DNA of 64,000 nt, taken from positions 119,946-183,945 of the forward strand of contig NZ_JALPRK010000010.1 in the NCBI RefSeq assembly GCF_023195895.1, written 5' to 3'. The DNA is from Paenibacillus mellifer (GTDB lineage Bacteria; Bacillota; Bacilli; Paenibacillales; Paenibacillaceae). Below are positions 47,176-55,510 of the stretch, in pieces. How positions within the stretch are numbered: the first letter of the stretch is position 1; the number at the start of each line of letters is the position of its first letter. A program made the translations under genes and the position numbers. The notes under the pieces are model-generated. The model had not been told where the DNA came from and made no database searches. It saw only the letters and a list, made by a program, of their open reading frames with translations.

Positions 47176-47494
47176 ATGACGAATGAACTCACGATTCGTT
47201 CCGTGATCAGCCGCCAGCTGGAAAGGAAAGGATATTCCTTGCACAGTTTTTCCCACCTATCCTATCTCCCGATGATTTTTGCTATTGGCGAGGAGCTCTA
47301 TGAAGAAGGAAGGCGCGGAGCGGCGAGGCTATTCTACCAGTCGGTTTGCGAATACGAGAAATATCAGCATTCCGAACGTTTGGCGATCAGATCGAAGCAT
47401 TGTATCGTCCGAACAGCTGAAGGAGTACGAAATGTTGATGGGGGAGGTGTTGAAAAGTGCGGAAATGGATCTTGGCACTCACGTTGATCATTAG
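47176..47494 (+). pseudogene. Gutted RRNPP receptor: internal deletions and frameshift
   Basis: The first frame opens with the start of an HTH (MTNELTIRSVISRQLERKGYS), jumps straight to a TPR-like block, and continues to about 47400. YLPMIFAIGEELYEEGRRGA, then QSVCEYEKYQHSERLAI, matches YAPLLFELAEELFAKRMHEA and ERRQHSERLAL of the intact receptor at 43678. The match then shifts to another frame, whose SSEQLKEYEMLMGEVLKSAE resembles the intact C-terminal LLKFQKLIKEVYEHEK. Most of the HTH and about 300 middle residues are gone. Promoter, ribosome site (AAGGAGG, eight bases before ATG 47176) and the C-terminal overlap with the peptide gene remain. In its first frame it could also be translated as a 103-residue product. 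Confidence 0.75.
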
Positions 47495-47573
47495 TTTCGG
47501 CACAGGGGGGCTCGGCAGCAGCATCAGTCATGACGGTCATCTCACAGCCTATGAGAATGGGGTTGGGGGTTAG
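47457..47573 (+). CDS. Exported signalling pro-peptide paralogue, 38 residues, beside gutted receptor
   Basis: A previously uncalled small gene with GTG start and an excellent ribosome site GGGGGAGGTG (47440-47449) overlaps the remnant receptor's C-terminal frame by 38 nt, exactly as in the intact cassette. The product begins MRKWILALTLIISFG (signal-like) and ends SHDGHLTAYENGVGG. It shares the MRK start, the hydrophobic core, the polar tail and the GG ending with the peptide at 45023. Its frame is intact although the receptor is not, so it may still be secreted and sensed by another receptor, possibly the intact one. Confidence 0.72.
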   Translation: MRKWILALTLIISFGTGGLGSSISHDGHLTAYENGVGG

Positions 47574-47610
47574 GTTGGTGCGAGAGATGGGGCACTTCCG
47601 ATCGTTGAAC

Positions 47611-47658
47611 AAGCCGGTTCATCCGGGGCAACCCGAAGGGTGGATTGGCTTTTTTTCA
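47611..47658 (+). terminator. Terminator after the second pro-peptide gene
   Basis: AAGCCGGTTCATCC pairs with GGGTGGATTGGCTT, followed by a run of T. Confidence 0.75.
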
Positions 47659-47743
47659 TATTATGCCTATTATTATAGTTTTCCTAGAACGGACATGAGA
47701 TAATGAGAACAAACTGAATCCAAGAGAAGGTGTGAATCTGAAA

Positions 47744-48724
47744 ATGAATTCATTCAGTGAATCTCGACCGAAACCGGGAAGCCCGGAAGTCGTCACGTTC
47801 GGCGAAAGTATGGCCTTGTTGATCGCGGAAGGGGGCAAAGGGCTGGAATATGCAAGCGCTCTCTCGCCATCGTTTGGGGGTGCGGAATCCAACGTGGCAA
47901 TCGGATTGGCCCGTCTGGGGCAAACCTCGGGATGGTGCGGCCGCCTTGGGGACGATCCGTTTGGCCGACGTATTTTGAAGGTGATCCGTGGCGAAGGTGT
48001 CGATGTGAGCCGCGTCCGGTTGACGGACGAAGCGCCTACGGGCATGATGGTCCGGGAGAACGTGGCAGGCAAAAGCTCGGTCTATTATTACCGCAAGCTG
48101 TCCGCGGCCAGCTTGATGCGTCCTGAGCATCTGGACGAGTCGTATATCGCTGGGGCCAAGGTGCTGCACTTAACTGGCATTACGCCGGCGCTTAGCTCTT
48201 CCTGCGTGGAAACCGCCCATGCGGCGATAGATATCGCCAAGCGGCATGGGGTGAAGGTCAGCTTCGATCCCAATTTGCGCTTGAAGTTATGGAGCATCGA
48301 AGACGCGCGCAAGGTATTATTGCCGCTTGCGATGAAAGCGGATTATTTCCTGCCGGGGCTCGATGAATTGAAGTTGATATACGAGACCGAATCGGTGGAT
48401 ACGATTATCGGGAAGCTGCAGGAGCTGTCAGCGATCAGCATTATCAAAGGCGGAGACGACTGCACCTTCGTGCTGGAACAAGGCCAGCTGACCTCTGTCC
48501 CTTATTTCAAGGTAGAGCAGGTCATCGATACGGTGGGAGCGGGCGACGGATTTTGCGCCGGATTTCTGGCTGGTGTGGTGCGCGGATACAACATGGTTGA
48601 GGCCGTTCGCCTAGGTAATCTGGTCGGGGCCCAGGTCATTCAGGCCGTTGGGGATTGGGAAGGACTGCCAAGCGCGGCGGAGATCGATCGTTTGCTGTCC
48701 GGTAAAGGGCATGTGGAGCGATAA
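47744..48724 (+). CDS. kdgK: 2-dehydro-3-deoxygluconokinase (PfkB family)
   Basis: The 326-residue sugar kinase has the PfkB signatures GGAESNVAIGLARLG near the start and DTVGAGDGFCAGFLAG at the C-terminal phosphate-transfer site. It phosphorylates 2-keto-3-deoxygluconate to KDPG, the substrate of the aldolase encoded at 55511. ATG 47744 with AGAAGGTG upstream is preferred to GTG 47732. KDG specificity is inferred from the kduI/kduD/aldolase genes nearby. Confidence 0.88.
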   Translation: MNSFSESRPKPGSPEVVTFGESMALLIAEGGKGLEYASALSPSFGGAESNVAIGLARLGQTSGWCGRLGDDPFGRRILKVIRGEGVDVSRVRLTDEAPTGMMVRENVAGKSSVYYYRKLSAASLMRPEHLDESYIAGAKVLHLTGITPALSSSCVETAHAAIDIAKRHGVKVSFDPNLRLKLWSIEDARKVLLPLAMKADYFLPGLDELKLIYETESVDTIIGKLQELSAISIIKGGDDCTFVLEQGQLTSVPYFKVEQVIDTVGAGDGFCAGFLAGVVRGYNMVEAVRLGNLVGAQVIQAVGDWEGLPSAAEIDRLLSGKGHVER

Positions 48725-48813
48725 AGGCTCTAACCAAGTCTTCCGACGGAGATGAATCTTGCTTAGAATGTTAACGTGATCATTTTTTTTGCCTTTGCTA
48801 CATTTCCATCACG

Positions 48814-48848
48814 CCAAAGCCGCCGGAGCAAAGTCTCGGCGGCTTGGT
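48814..48848. terminator. Bidirectional terminator between kdgK and ogt
   Basis: AAGCCGCCG (48817-48825) pairs with CGGCGGCTT (48837-48845) between converging genes. Confidence 0.85.
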
Positions 48849-48854
48849 TGTTTC

Positions 48855-49403
48855 TTAGGAACGCTCGGCCGTGCGATACCCAATCGCGGCTGCATGTTCC
48901 AAATCAAGCAGCCGGGTCTTCATCTCCAGGCCGCCGCGGTAGCCGGTGAGCGCGCCGTTTTGGCCGATTACTCGATGGCAGGGAACGGTGATCAACAGTG
49001 GGTTGGCTCCGATCGCCGTACCAACGGCGCGGACGGAGGATGGTTTTCGGATGGCCTCGGCGATATCTGTGTAAGAACGGGTTTGCCCGAAGGGAATGTC
49101 GCAAAGCGCCTCCCATACCGCGAGTTGAAACGCCGTCCCCTGTAAATCGAAGGGGAGAGTGAAACGTTCGCGTTTGGCCGCTAAATACTCCGTCAGTTGA
49201 GCGGCATAGGGTGCCAGGTGCTGCTCGTCCTGCACAAGCGGACTCCCTGGGAAGCGGCGGCCGGCCCATGCGGCTAGTTCTTCGAAGGGTCGACCGAAAG
49301 AGCCGACGTATGCCAGACCATTGCCGGTGGCAGCGATGTACAGGGGCCATTGGCTATCGTTGAGCCGTGACCAGTATAAGGATTGGGGTTGGTTAGTTTT
49401 CAT
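48855..49403 (-). CDS. ogt: Methylated-DNA-protein-cysteine S-methyltransferase
   Basis: The 182-residue suicide repair protein removes O6-alkyl groups from guanine to its own cysteine in VPCHRVIG. Other motifs are IPFGQTRSYTDIAEAI and RAVGTAIGANP. It lies 54 bp downstream of adaA in the same direction, as adaA-adaB does in B. subtilis, so an adaB-like role in the adaptive response is likely. GGAGGTG precedes the ATG. Confidence 0.94.
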   Translation of the reverse strand: MKTNQPQSLYWSRLNDSQWPLYIAATGNGLAYVGSFGRPFEELAAWAGRRFPGSPLVQDEQHLAPYAAQLTEYLAAKRERFTLPFDLQGTAFQLAVWEALCDIPFGQTRSYTDIAEAIRKPSSVRAVGTAIGANPLLITVPCHRVIGQNGALTGYRGGLEMKTRLLDLEHAAAIGYRTAERS

Positions 49404-49457
49404 AGTTAATACACCTCCAGGCGTGATCGATTATACCGTGAACACCGATAATTTTCG

Positions 49458-50039
49458 CTAGGTTGGCGATCCCGCCTGCGCATTCCGATATTCGTTGGGT
49501 GTGACGCCGGTCGTTTTTTTGAACAAGGTGATGAAGTACGCCGGGCTGCCGATTCCCACCTCGAGGGCGATGTCTGCAACCGTGCGTCGCGTATGGAGCA
49601 GCGCGCGCTTGGCCGCTTCGATTCTGCGCCGCTGGATGTACTCAACTGGCGTCATTTGCATGACGCGTTTAAAAGTGCGTTGCAGATGGTACGGACTGCC
49701 GTGGCACATGTCGGCCAGAAGTTCCAACGTAAGCTTCTCGTCATAATGGTGGTCGATGTAGTCGGCGATTTGTCCCACCCATTCCCGGTCCGGCAGCGGT
49801 TGTCCATCGGGTTTGCAGCGCTTGCAAGGGCGGAAACGAGCGGCCTTGGCTTGCTCGGCGCTGGCGAATATCCGGACATTTTCCCGTTTGGGCGGCTTCG
49901 ATTTGCATGAGGGCCGGCAGAAGATCCCCGTGCTGGCGACCGCGTAGAAAAAACGGCCGTCCTGCGAGGCGTCGTTTTGGATGATCGCCTGCCATTCGGT
50001 TTCACTGGCGGTTGGATAATCCCCGCTGGTCATCGTCAT
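49458..50039 (-). CDS. adaA: AdaA-type methylphosphotriester sensor and AraC regulator
   Basis: The 193-residue protein has the Ada N-terminal zinc domain (GIFCRPSCKSKPPKRENV and FRPCKRCKPDG supply the four Cys, one of which accepts methyl from phosphotriesters) and an AraC DNA-binding domain (LELLADMCHGSPYHLQRTFK; VADIALEVGIGSPAYFITLFKK). When methylated it activates alkylation-repair genes. ATG 50039 has AGGAGGTGA upstream. It is divergent from alkA, which it probably controls with ogt. Confidence 0.95.
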   Translation of the reverse strand: MTMTSGDYPTASETEWQAIIQNDASQDGRFFYAVASTGIFCRPSCKSKPPKRENVRIFASAEQAKAARFRPCKRCKPDGQPLPDREWVGQIADYIDHHYDEKLTLELLADMCHGSPYHLQRTFKRVMQMTPVEYIQRRRIEAAKRALLHTRRTVADIALEVGIGSPAYFITLFKKTTGVTPNEYRNAQAGSPT

Positions 50040-50121
50040 GGGTGACCTCACCTCCTGCCTTAGTATACCTTTGCAAAGGCTGCCTCGTCATGTTTTTCGA
50101 ATGGAAAAGCAAGATAACGAA

Positions 50122-51138
50122 ATGGATTCGGAGGCGAATCGTGTTAAAACTATAGGAGTAAAGCGTTGTTTAGAGCGAGGAGGAAGTGTCATCGGTCAGG
50201 TAGATTCAGGAAAGCCGAATGCGGCGTGGGAAGATCAGGGGGCTATATTAAGGCTGCCGGTGCCCGAGGAATTCAGTTTTGCCGAAAATGTGAAGTACTT
50301 GTCGCGGTCGTCCAATGAATGCTTGTCACGGATTGGCAACCAGCGGCTGTACAAGGCCGTTTCGCTCGAATCCGGAGCGATCCCCGTGATGGAAATCAGC
50401 GCGGAGGGGAGCAAGGCTTTGAAGGTTCGATTCCTTGGCGGCACGGCTCCAATCCGGAAGCGGGATCGCGAAGAGGTCGCCCGTTACGTAAGGGACTGGT
50501 TCGATTTGGATACCGATTTACGTCCGTTTTATGAGATGGCGCGAAGGGATGCATTGCTTCAGGGAACGGTGGATTCGTTCTACGGACTACGCAATATCGG
50601 CATTCCCGATTTGTTCGAAGCTTTAGCGTGGGGGATCATTGGCCAGCAGATCAACCTGGCCTTTGCCTACACGCTGAAGCGGCGGCTTGTGGAGCAGTTC
50701 GGCCGGCATGTCGACTGCGAAGGAGAACGGTACTTTGTATTTCCATCCGCCCGGGACATCGCCGGTTTGACCGTCCAGGATTTGGAGGGGATCCGCATGA
50801 CCCGGAACAAATCCGAGTATTTGCTTGGCACGGCCCAATTGATTGCCTCGGGAGAACTGACGAAGGAGGGGCTGCGGGCGTCGGGCGAGGTGAAAGCAGC
50901 GGAGAAGCAGCTCGTCGGCATCCGCGGCATCGGTCCGTGGACGGCCAATTACGTACTGATGCGTTGCCTACGAATGCCGGATGCCTTTCCGGTTGACGAT
51001 GTAGGTTTACAGAATGCGGTCAAGCATGTGCTTGGGATGGACCGGAAACCGGCCGCAAAAGAGCTCTTGGCCTGGGCGGAAGGTTGGAAACCATGGCTGT
51101 CCTACGCGACCTTCTACTTATGGAGAGTGTTGTATTAA
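50122..51138 (+). CDS. alkA: DNA-3-methyladenine glycosylase II (AlkA-like)
   Basis: The protein is an HhH-GPD base-excision glycosylase: the helix-hairpin-helix is LVGIRGIGPWTANYVLMRCL and the catalytic Asp lies in AFPVDDVGLQNA. The N-terminal part has the AlkA domain. It removes 3-methyladenine and related lesions. The start is unclear: ATG 50122 (given) and 50101 have poor ribosome sites, while a strong GAGGAGGAA near 50182 has no canonical in-frame start after it. The first 50 residues given may not be translated. Divergent from adaA. Confidence 0.88.
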   Translation: MDSEANRVKTIGVKRCLERGGSVIGQVDSGKPNAAWEDQGAILRLPVPEEFSFAENVKYLSRSSNECLSRIGNQRLYKAVSLESGAIPVMEISAEGSKALKVRFLGGTAPIRKRDREEVARYVRDWFDLDTDLRPFYEMARRDALLQGTVDSFYGLRNIGIPDLFEALAWGIIGQQINLAFAYTLKRRLVEQFGRHVDCEGERYFVFPSARDIAGLTVQDLEGIRMTRNKSEYLLGTAQLIASGELTKEGLRASGEVKAAEKQLVGIRGIGPWTANYVLMRCLRMPDAFPVDDVGLQNAVKHVLGMDRKPAAKELLAWAEGWKPWLSYATFYLWRVLY

Positions 51139-51150
51139 CAAAATCGGAAA

Positions 51151-51186
51151 CAGGCAGCCGCCGTTGGAAATATTCGGAGCTGCCTG
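51151..51186 (-). terminator. Hairpin at the end of the kduI-DeoR-kduD operon
   Basis: CAGGCAGC and GCTGCCTG form an 8-bp stem. On the minus strand a T-containing tail follows. Confidence 0.6.
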
Positions 51187-51206
51187 CTGGGGATATCGAT
51201 ACTAAA

Positions 51207-51959
51207 TTATCTTGCCATCCATCCGCCGTCAACGCAAAGGATATGGCCATTCAAATAGTCGGAGGCGGCGGAGGCGAGGAACACCGCCGGGCCCTTCACG
51301 TCTTCCGGCGTTCCCCAACGGCCGGCGGGAATCCGGTCCGTGATCGAAGCTTTGCGGTTCTCGTCGGCCCGAATCGGCGCAGTGTTGTCCGTTGCCATGT
51401 AGCCGGGAGCGATCCCATTCACCTGCAAGCCGGAGGAAGCCCATTCGTTGGCGAATGCCTTGGTGAGTCCTGCAACCCCATGTTTGCTGGCCGTATAGCC
51501 AGGTACGTTGATTCCGCCTTGGTAAGATAACATCGAGCAGATGTTGATCATTTTGCCGCTGCCCCGTTCGATCATATGGCGTCCGGCGATTTGCGATAAT
51601 AGAAATACCGTATTTAAGTTAATGTTGATGACGTCGAGCCAATCCTTCTCACTGTGGTCCTTGGCGGGCGTTCGACGAATGATCCCGGCGTTGTTTACTA
51701 GAATATCGACCGCTCCCGTAAGCTTCAGCGCCTCGTCGAAGGTCTCCAGCAGTTTGTTGTGATCGCTGAGGTCTACCACGATTTCTGAAGCTTTACGGCC
51801 CAAGGCCATGATCATGTGTACTGTCTCCGCACTGCTGCTCAGCGAGGCACAAACAACGTTGGCACCGGCTTCCGCTAATCCGACGGCAATACCCTGGCCG
51901 AGTCCGCCTGCTGCCCCGGTGACGAGGGCCGTTTTGCCTGTTAGATCAAATCGATTCAT
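51207..51959 (-). CDS. kduD: 2-deoxy-D-gluconate 3-dehydrogenase / KduD-like SDR
   Basis: The 250-residue classical SDR has the nucleotide motif VTGAAGGLGQGIA, NNAG, the catalytic Ser region and YTASK. Its beginning MNRFDLTGKTALVTGA is typical of KduD, which converts 2,5-diketo-3-deoxygluconate to KDG in the pectin pathway. It lies 31 bp downstream of the DeoR gene, and kduI heads the operon. AGGAGGAGCG precedes the ATG. Confidence 0.92.
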   Translation of the reverse strand: MNRFDLTGKTALVTGAAGGLGQGIAVGLAEAGANVVCASLSSSAETVHMIMALGRKASEIVVDLSDHNKLLETFDEALKLTGAVDILVNNAGIIRRTPAKDHSEKDWLDVININLNTVFLLSQIAGRHMIERGSGKMINICSMLSYQGGINVPGYTASKHGVAGLTKAFANEWASSGLQVNGIAPGYMATDNTAPIRADENRKASITDRIPAGRWGTPEDVKGPAVFLASAASDYLNGHILCVDGGWMAR

Positions 51960-51990
51960 AAGTATACGCTCCTCCTATAAATACCGTTTG

Positions 51991-52752
51991 TTATTCGTCT
52001 TTCCATTCGATCGTTACGCCGGCGCGCTCATACGGCTGTGCCGTTTCAGCAGGGAGGCCGCGATCCGTGATAATACGCGAGATTTCGCTGAGCGAAGCGA
52101 AGGTGCGGAGCGCCGTCTGCCCAAACTTCTGATGGTTCATGACCGCGATCGCTTCCCGGGATGTTTCGATCAAAGCCCGTTTGAAATCGATCAAATCCCC
52201 GGTATAAATCGACAGCCCATGTTCTGGGTGGATGCCGGTCGCTGAGATAAAGGCCTTCTGGATATTTAACTGACGCACGTAGGCTGCCGACTCCGGACCG
52301 GCCAGCATATTGCGGACGCGGTAGCCCCCCGGCACGACGAGACGAATCTGGTCTTTGGCGGCCAACTCGCTGATAATGTACACGTCGTTGGTGATAACGG
52401 TCAGAGGTCGATTCTCGAGCCGCCGGGCCATCTCCAGCGTGGTGCTGCCGCCGTCTAGCGCGATAATGTCGCCCTCCTGGATGTGGATTAAGGCGAGCTG
52501 GGCGATTTCGCTTTTCTCCTCGGCATGTTTCGCCAGCGGCTCCTTAGACGGCAGGATGCCGTACTGGTCGCTTTGGGCGAGCATCGCTCCGCCATGTACG
52601 CGCACCAGAAGCCCTTGTTCCTCCAGCTTGGCGAGATCCTCCCGGATCGTCTTGCCGGTCACGCCCAGGCTCTCGCTTAATTCCGCAACTGTCACTTCCT
52701 TTTGCGTCAGCAGAACCTCCATGATTTTTTCATAACGTCGAATTTGATTCAT
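51991..52752 (-). CDS. DeoR-family transcriptional repressor
   Basis: The 253-residue protein starts with the DeoR helix-turn-helix (VTVAELSESLGVTGKTIREDLAKLEEQGLLVRVHGGA) and has a DeoRC sugar-phosphate-binding domain (IALDGGSTTLEMARRL; TNDVYIISELA). It lies between kduI and kduD and probably represses both, released by a KDG-pathway sugar phosphate. ATG 52752 with AAAGAGTGA upstream was chosen. Four phased GTTCA repeats upstream of kduI are its candidate operator. Confidence 0.92.
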   Translation of the reverse strand: MNQIRRYEKIMEVLLTQKEVTVAELSESLGVTGKTIREDLAKLEEQGLLVRVHGGAMLAQSDQYGILPSKEPLAKHAEEKSEIAQLALIHIQEGDIIALDGGSTTLEMARRLENRPLTVITNDVYIISELAAKDQIRLVVPGGYRVRNMLAGPESAAYVRQLNIQKAFISATGIHPEHGLSIYTGDLIDFKRALIETSREAIAVMNHQKFGQTALRTFASLSEISRIITDRGLPAETAQPYERAGVTIEWKDE

Positions 52753-52770
52753 GCTAGATTTCACTCTTTC

Positions 52771-53604
52771 TTATTTCAAGTCTTTCATGGGAACCGCGTC
52801 CATGTCCGCATAGGCTTTGTTATCGCCGGCCATTCCCCAAATAAACGTATAATTGCTGGTTCCGACCCCGCTGTGAATCGACCAGCTCGGCGAGATGACG
52901 GCTTGCTCGTTGCGCATCACGATATGCCGGGTTTCGCTGGGTTCGCCCATCAGATGGAATACAACGGCGTCGTCCGCCAAATCAAAGTACATATAAGCCT
53001 CCATGCGGCGTGGATGAACATGGGCAGGCATCGTGTTCCACATGTTGCCGGTCTTGAGCTGGGTCATGCCCATCACGAGCTGGGAGCTTTGCAGGCCGTT
53101 CTCATGAATGAACCGGTGAATGGTGCGGTCGTTCGAGTTCTCAATCGAACCCAGCGCTCCGGATTCGGCTTCCGCCAGCGTTGTTTTGGCCGTTGGGAAC
53201 TCCTGATGCGCCGGAGCCGAATTTAGATAAAATTTCGCCGGCTTCGATGCCTCTTTGCTTCGGAAAATCACCTCACGCGTGCCTTTGCCAACGTACAAGC
53301 AATCCTTGTTGTTCAGCTCGTATTCCGTACCGTCGACGACAATTGTACCCGGCCCGCCGACATTAATGGCTCCAAGTTCGCGGCGTTCGAGGAAATAAGC
53401 AACCCCCAGTTCCTTCAGATCGGTCTCCAGCTTAACCTCCTGCTTCACCGGTGCGGCACCGCCGATAATCAGCCGGTCCTCATGCGTGAGCACCAGCTCC
53501 AAGCGATCCGGCGTAAACAAGGTGGGGATGTGGAATTCCTTACGCAGCCGATCCGTATCGAATTGCTTGACCTCATGGGGATGCGAAGCGTACCGACGTT
53601 CCAT
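52771..53604 (-). CDS. kduI: 5-dehydro-4-deoxy-D-glucuronate isomerase
   Basis: The 277-residue enzyme equals the usual KduI length and starts MERRYASHPHEVKQFDTDRL as in the family. The cupin metal-binding segment NMWNTMPAHVHPRRMEAYMY is present. It isomerises 5-keto-4-deoxyuronate from unsaturated galacturonate to 2,5-diketo-3-deoxygluconate. The ribosome site AAAGGAGAGG precedes ATG 53604; an upstream extension to 53649 is unlikely. First gene of the kduI-DeoR-kduD operon. Confidence 0.95.
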   Translation of the reverse strand: MERRYASHPHEVKQFDTDRLRKEFHIPTLFTPDRLELVLTHEDRLIIGGAAPVKQEVKLETDLKELGVAYFLERRELGAINVGGPGTIVVDGTEYELNNKDCLYVGKGTREVIFRSKEASKPAKFYLNSAPAHQEFPTAKTTLAEAESGALGSIENSNDRTIHRFIHENGLQSSQLVMGMTQLKTGNMWNTMPAHVHPRRMEAYMYFDLADDAVVFHLMGEPSETRHIVMRNEQAVISPSWSIHSGVGTSNYTFIWGMAGDNKAYADMDAVPMKDLK

Positions 53605-53624
53605 GTAAAACCTCTCCTTTTCAC

Positions 53625-53678
53625 GTTCATTTTGGTGTATAATGTTCATATAAGTTCACATTAATCCATTTCGGTTCA
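53625..53678. promoter_or_regulatory. Four phased GTTCA repeats, candidate DeoR operator
   Basis: GTTCA begins at 53625, 53644, 53654 and 53674, with steps of 19, 10 and 20 bp, i.e. about one and two helical turns on the same face. The first and last copies extend as GTTCATTTTGG and GTTCATTTGG. They lie upstream of kduI and between divergent transcripts. Confidence 0.5.
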
Positions 53679-53808
53679 TTTGGCAAGAGGTTACATCTAG
53701 AGAAGGAAACTCGTAGAAGATCAGAGATTTGCCGTAACAAATCGTGGATTCACCGGCTTTAGCCGCCGAGGGAACCATGATAGGATGTGGGGGAAGGGGC
53801 GCTTTTTG

Positions 53809-55470
53809 ATGAATCCTTATCGATCTAGAATGGGAGAAATCGTCCATCGAGCGGCCGAGTTTGCTTGGCGTCAGCCTCTCCTGGCGAGCGGGCTGTGGTT
53901 TCACGGCGATATTCGGGACAACTATTATTACGCCTCCTATTTGTTTGCCGCCGCCATCGACCCGGAAAAAAAGCCATCGTTTGATCGAGTGGAAGGCCGG
54001 CGGCTGTCCGAACAAGTACTGCTGCGCGTGCTTTTGCTGCAGGATCGGGAGGCGGCCAGCCCAATGTACGGCCATTGGCCGCTGGGGCTTGATCCGGCTC
54101 CGGAATTGGCAACGCCTCATGTGCTGCCGGTGGAGCTGATGGGCAGCTTGATGGTGTATTTTGTGCAGAACTACGGGCAGCACCTGAGCCTGGAGGTGTC
54201 TACGCGGTTCGAGGAGGCCTTGTCCCATGTGTACCGCAGCGGATTTTATCGCAAGCCTTTACGGGAGTACAACCATCATGAGGCTAAGTATACGGCCGCG
54301 AAGCTAATCTTTGGACAGCGATACGAGGATGCGGCATTGTTGGCGGATGGAAGGGAATGCCTGCGACAAACGTTAGCCCATATTCGCCTTGAGGGTATGG
54401 CCGAATACGGGGCTTTGCCGTGGTTCTGGCATTGGATTCAGGCGTTTACCTGCGCGTGGGCGCTGATGGAGGATACGGGGGTCAAGGACGAGCTCACTGA
54501 GATGCTGGACCACCTATGGAACGTCAGGGCGGTGTATTATTTCAAAGGGGCTTGGGTTGGGGCCCGTGCCCGCGGCTGGCCGCATGATGCGCCGCGGGAC
54601 GCCAACGTCCTGCACGACTACGTGCAATTCGGCGACTTTGTGTTGCCGGCCGCGATGCCACGCACAGAGTATGCCGGGCTGCTCTTCTATGAAGCGCCTC
54701 TGCGTGCAAGGCAACGGGTGCTGGGGCGAAATGAGCCTGCCGAGTCCCGAGCTGCGATTCTTAAAGAGATCGGCGGTGTAAAGCATCGGCTTCATTCCTA
54801 CGCTTATCTCACCGGCCAATTTGGGGTCGGAGGGCTGTGGGAGAGAGTCGAGGAATTCGACAATGAGCAACTGCGTTGGTTATTCAGCTTGCCGGTCCGC
54901 GGCGAGAAAGGCAATCAGCTATATTTCTTCCATCCCGGTAAGGGGTATGATCCTGCGGGCTCAGATCCACGTCATCAAAGCGGTTGGACCGACGTGTTGT
55001 ATCATAAGAACGTCGTAATGTCCCTCTACACGCTGCCGGAAGATGTAACCGGACAGGTCAACGGCGTGCTTCCGGAAGGAGAATGGCTATTTGCAGCGAA
55101 TGGTATATTCGGTAAGGTCGAAGAGACGTATTTCGCCGTTTCTGTATCGAGTGCGTACCAGATACAGGATCGGGACGGTTATCTGCAAGTTGTAATGGAC
55201 GGACGCAACGTTGGTATCGTCGTCGAAGCCCTTGGCGATTCGGAAGCGACTCAGCGGGGTATCGCCGATTTAGATGAGTTCGCCTCAGCCTTGTGGTCCC
55301 GTGCGCCTCAATTCGAAGTTGTTGGAAGTGCGGGAAGAATCGGTGTGGCGTACGTTACTTATAACGAGGAAGCCAAGCTTTCTCTTCGGGTTAAAGGTCC
55401 CGGGCTTCCGGGGGATCGATGGGTGAACGGCGTGCCTGTTGATTTGAAGTCCTATTCTTATTCATTGTAA
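53809..55470 (+). CDS. Unrecognised 553-residue protein in the KDG operon
   Basis: I do not recognise a named family. The first 350 residues are rich in helices and aromatic residues (IRDNYYYASYLFAAAI; YGALPWFWHWIQAFTCAWAL), with an invariant-looking YNHHEAKYTA, and look like an alpha/alpha toroid. The last 200 are beta-rich (GWTDVLYHKNVVMSLYTLPE onward). This two-part layout resembles several polysaccharide lyases and heparinase-like enzymes. There is no signal peptide. It is 40 bp upstream of the KDPG aldolase gene and divergent from kduI, so a cytoplasmic role in uronate or unsaturated oligouronide breakdown is a reasonable guess. ATG 53809 has GGGGAAGGGG upstream. Confidence 0.75.
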   Translation: MNPYRSRMGEIVHRAAEFAWRQPLLASGLWFHGDIRDNYYYASYLFAAAIDPEKKPSFDRVEGRRLSEQVLLRVLLLQDREAASPMYGHWPLGLDPAPELATPHVLPVELMGSLMVYFVQNYGQHLSLEVSTRFEEALSHVYRSGFYRKPLREYNHHEAKYTAAKLIFGQRYEDAALLADGRECLRQTLAHIRLEGMAEYGALPWFWHWIQAFTCAWALMEDTGVKDELTEMLDHLWNVRAVYYFKGAWVGARARGWPHDAPRDANVLHDYVQFGDFVLPAAMPRTEYAGLLFYEAPLRARQRVLGRNEPAESRAAILKEIGGVKHRLHSYAYLTGQFGVGGLWERVEEFDNEQLRWLFSLPVRGEKGNQLYFFHPGKGYDPAGSDPRHQSGWTDVLYHKNVVMSLYTLPEDVTGQVNGVLPEGEWLFAANGIFGKVEETYFAVSVSSAYQIQDRDGYLQVVMDGRNVGIVVEALGDSEATQRGIADLDEFASALWSRAPQFEVVGSAGRIGVAYVTYNEEAKLSLRVKGPGLPGDRWVNGVPVDLKSYSYSL

Positions 55471-55510
55471 AGGGTTAAGACAACGTAATCGTGAGAAAGA
55501 GGGGAAAAGG

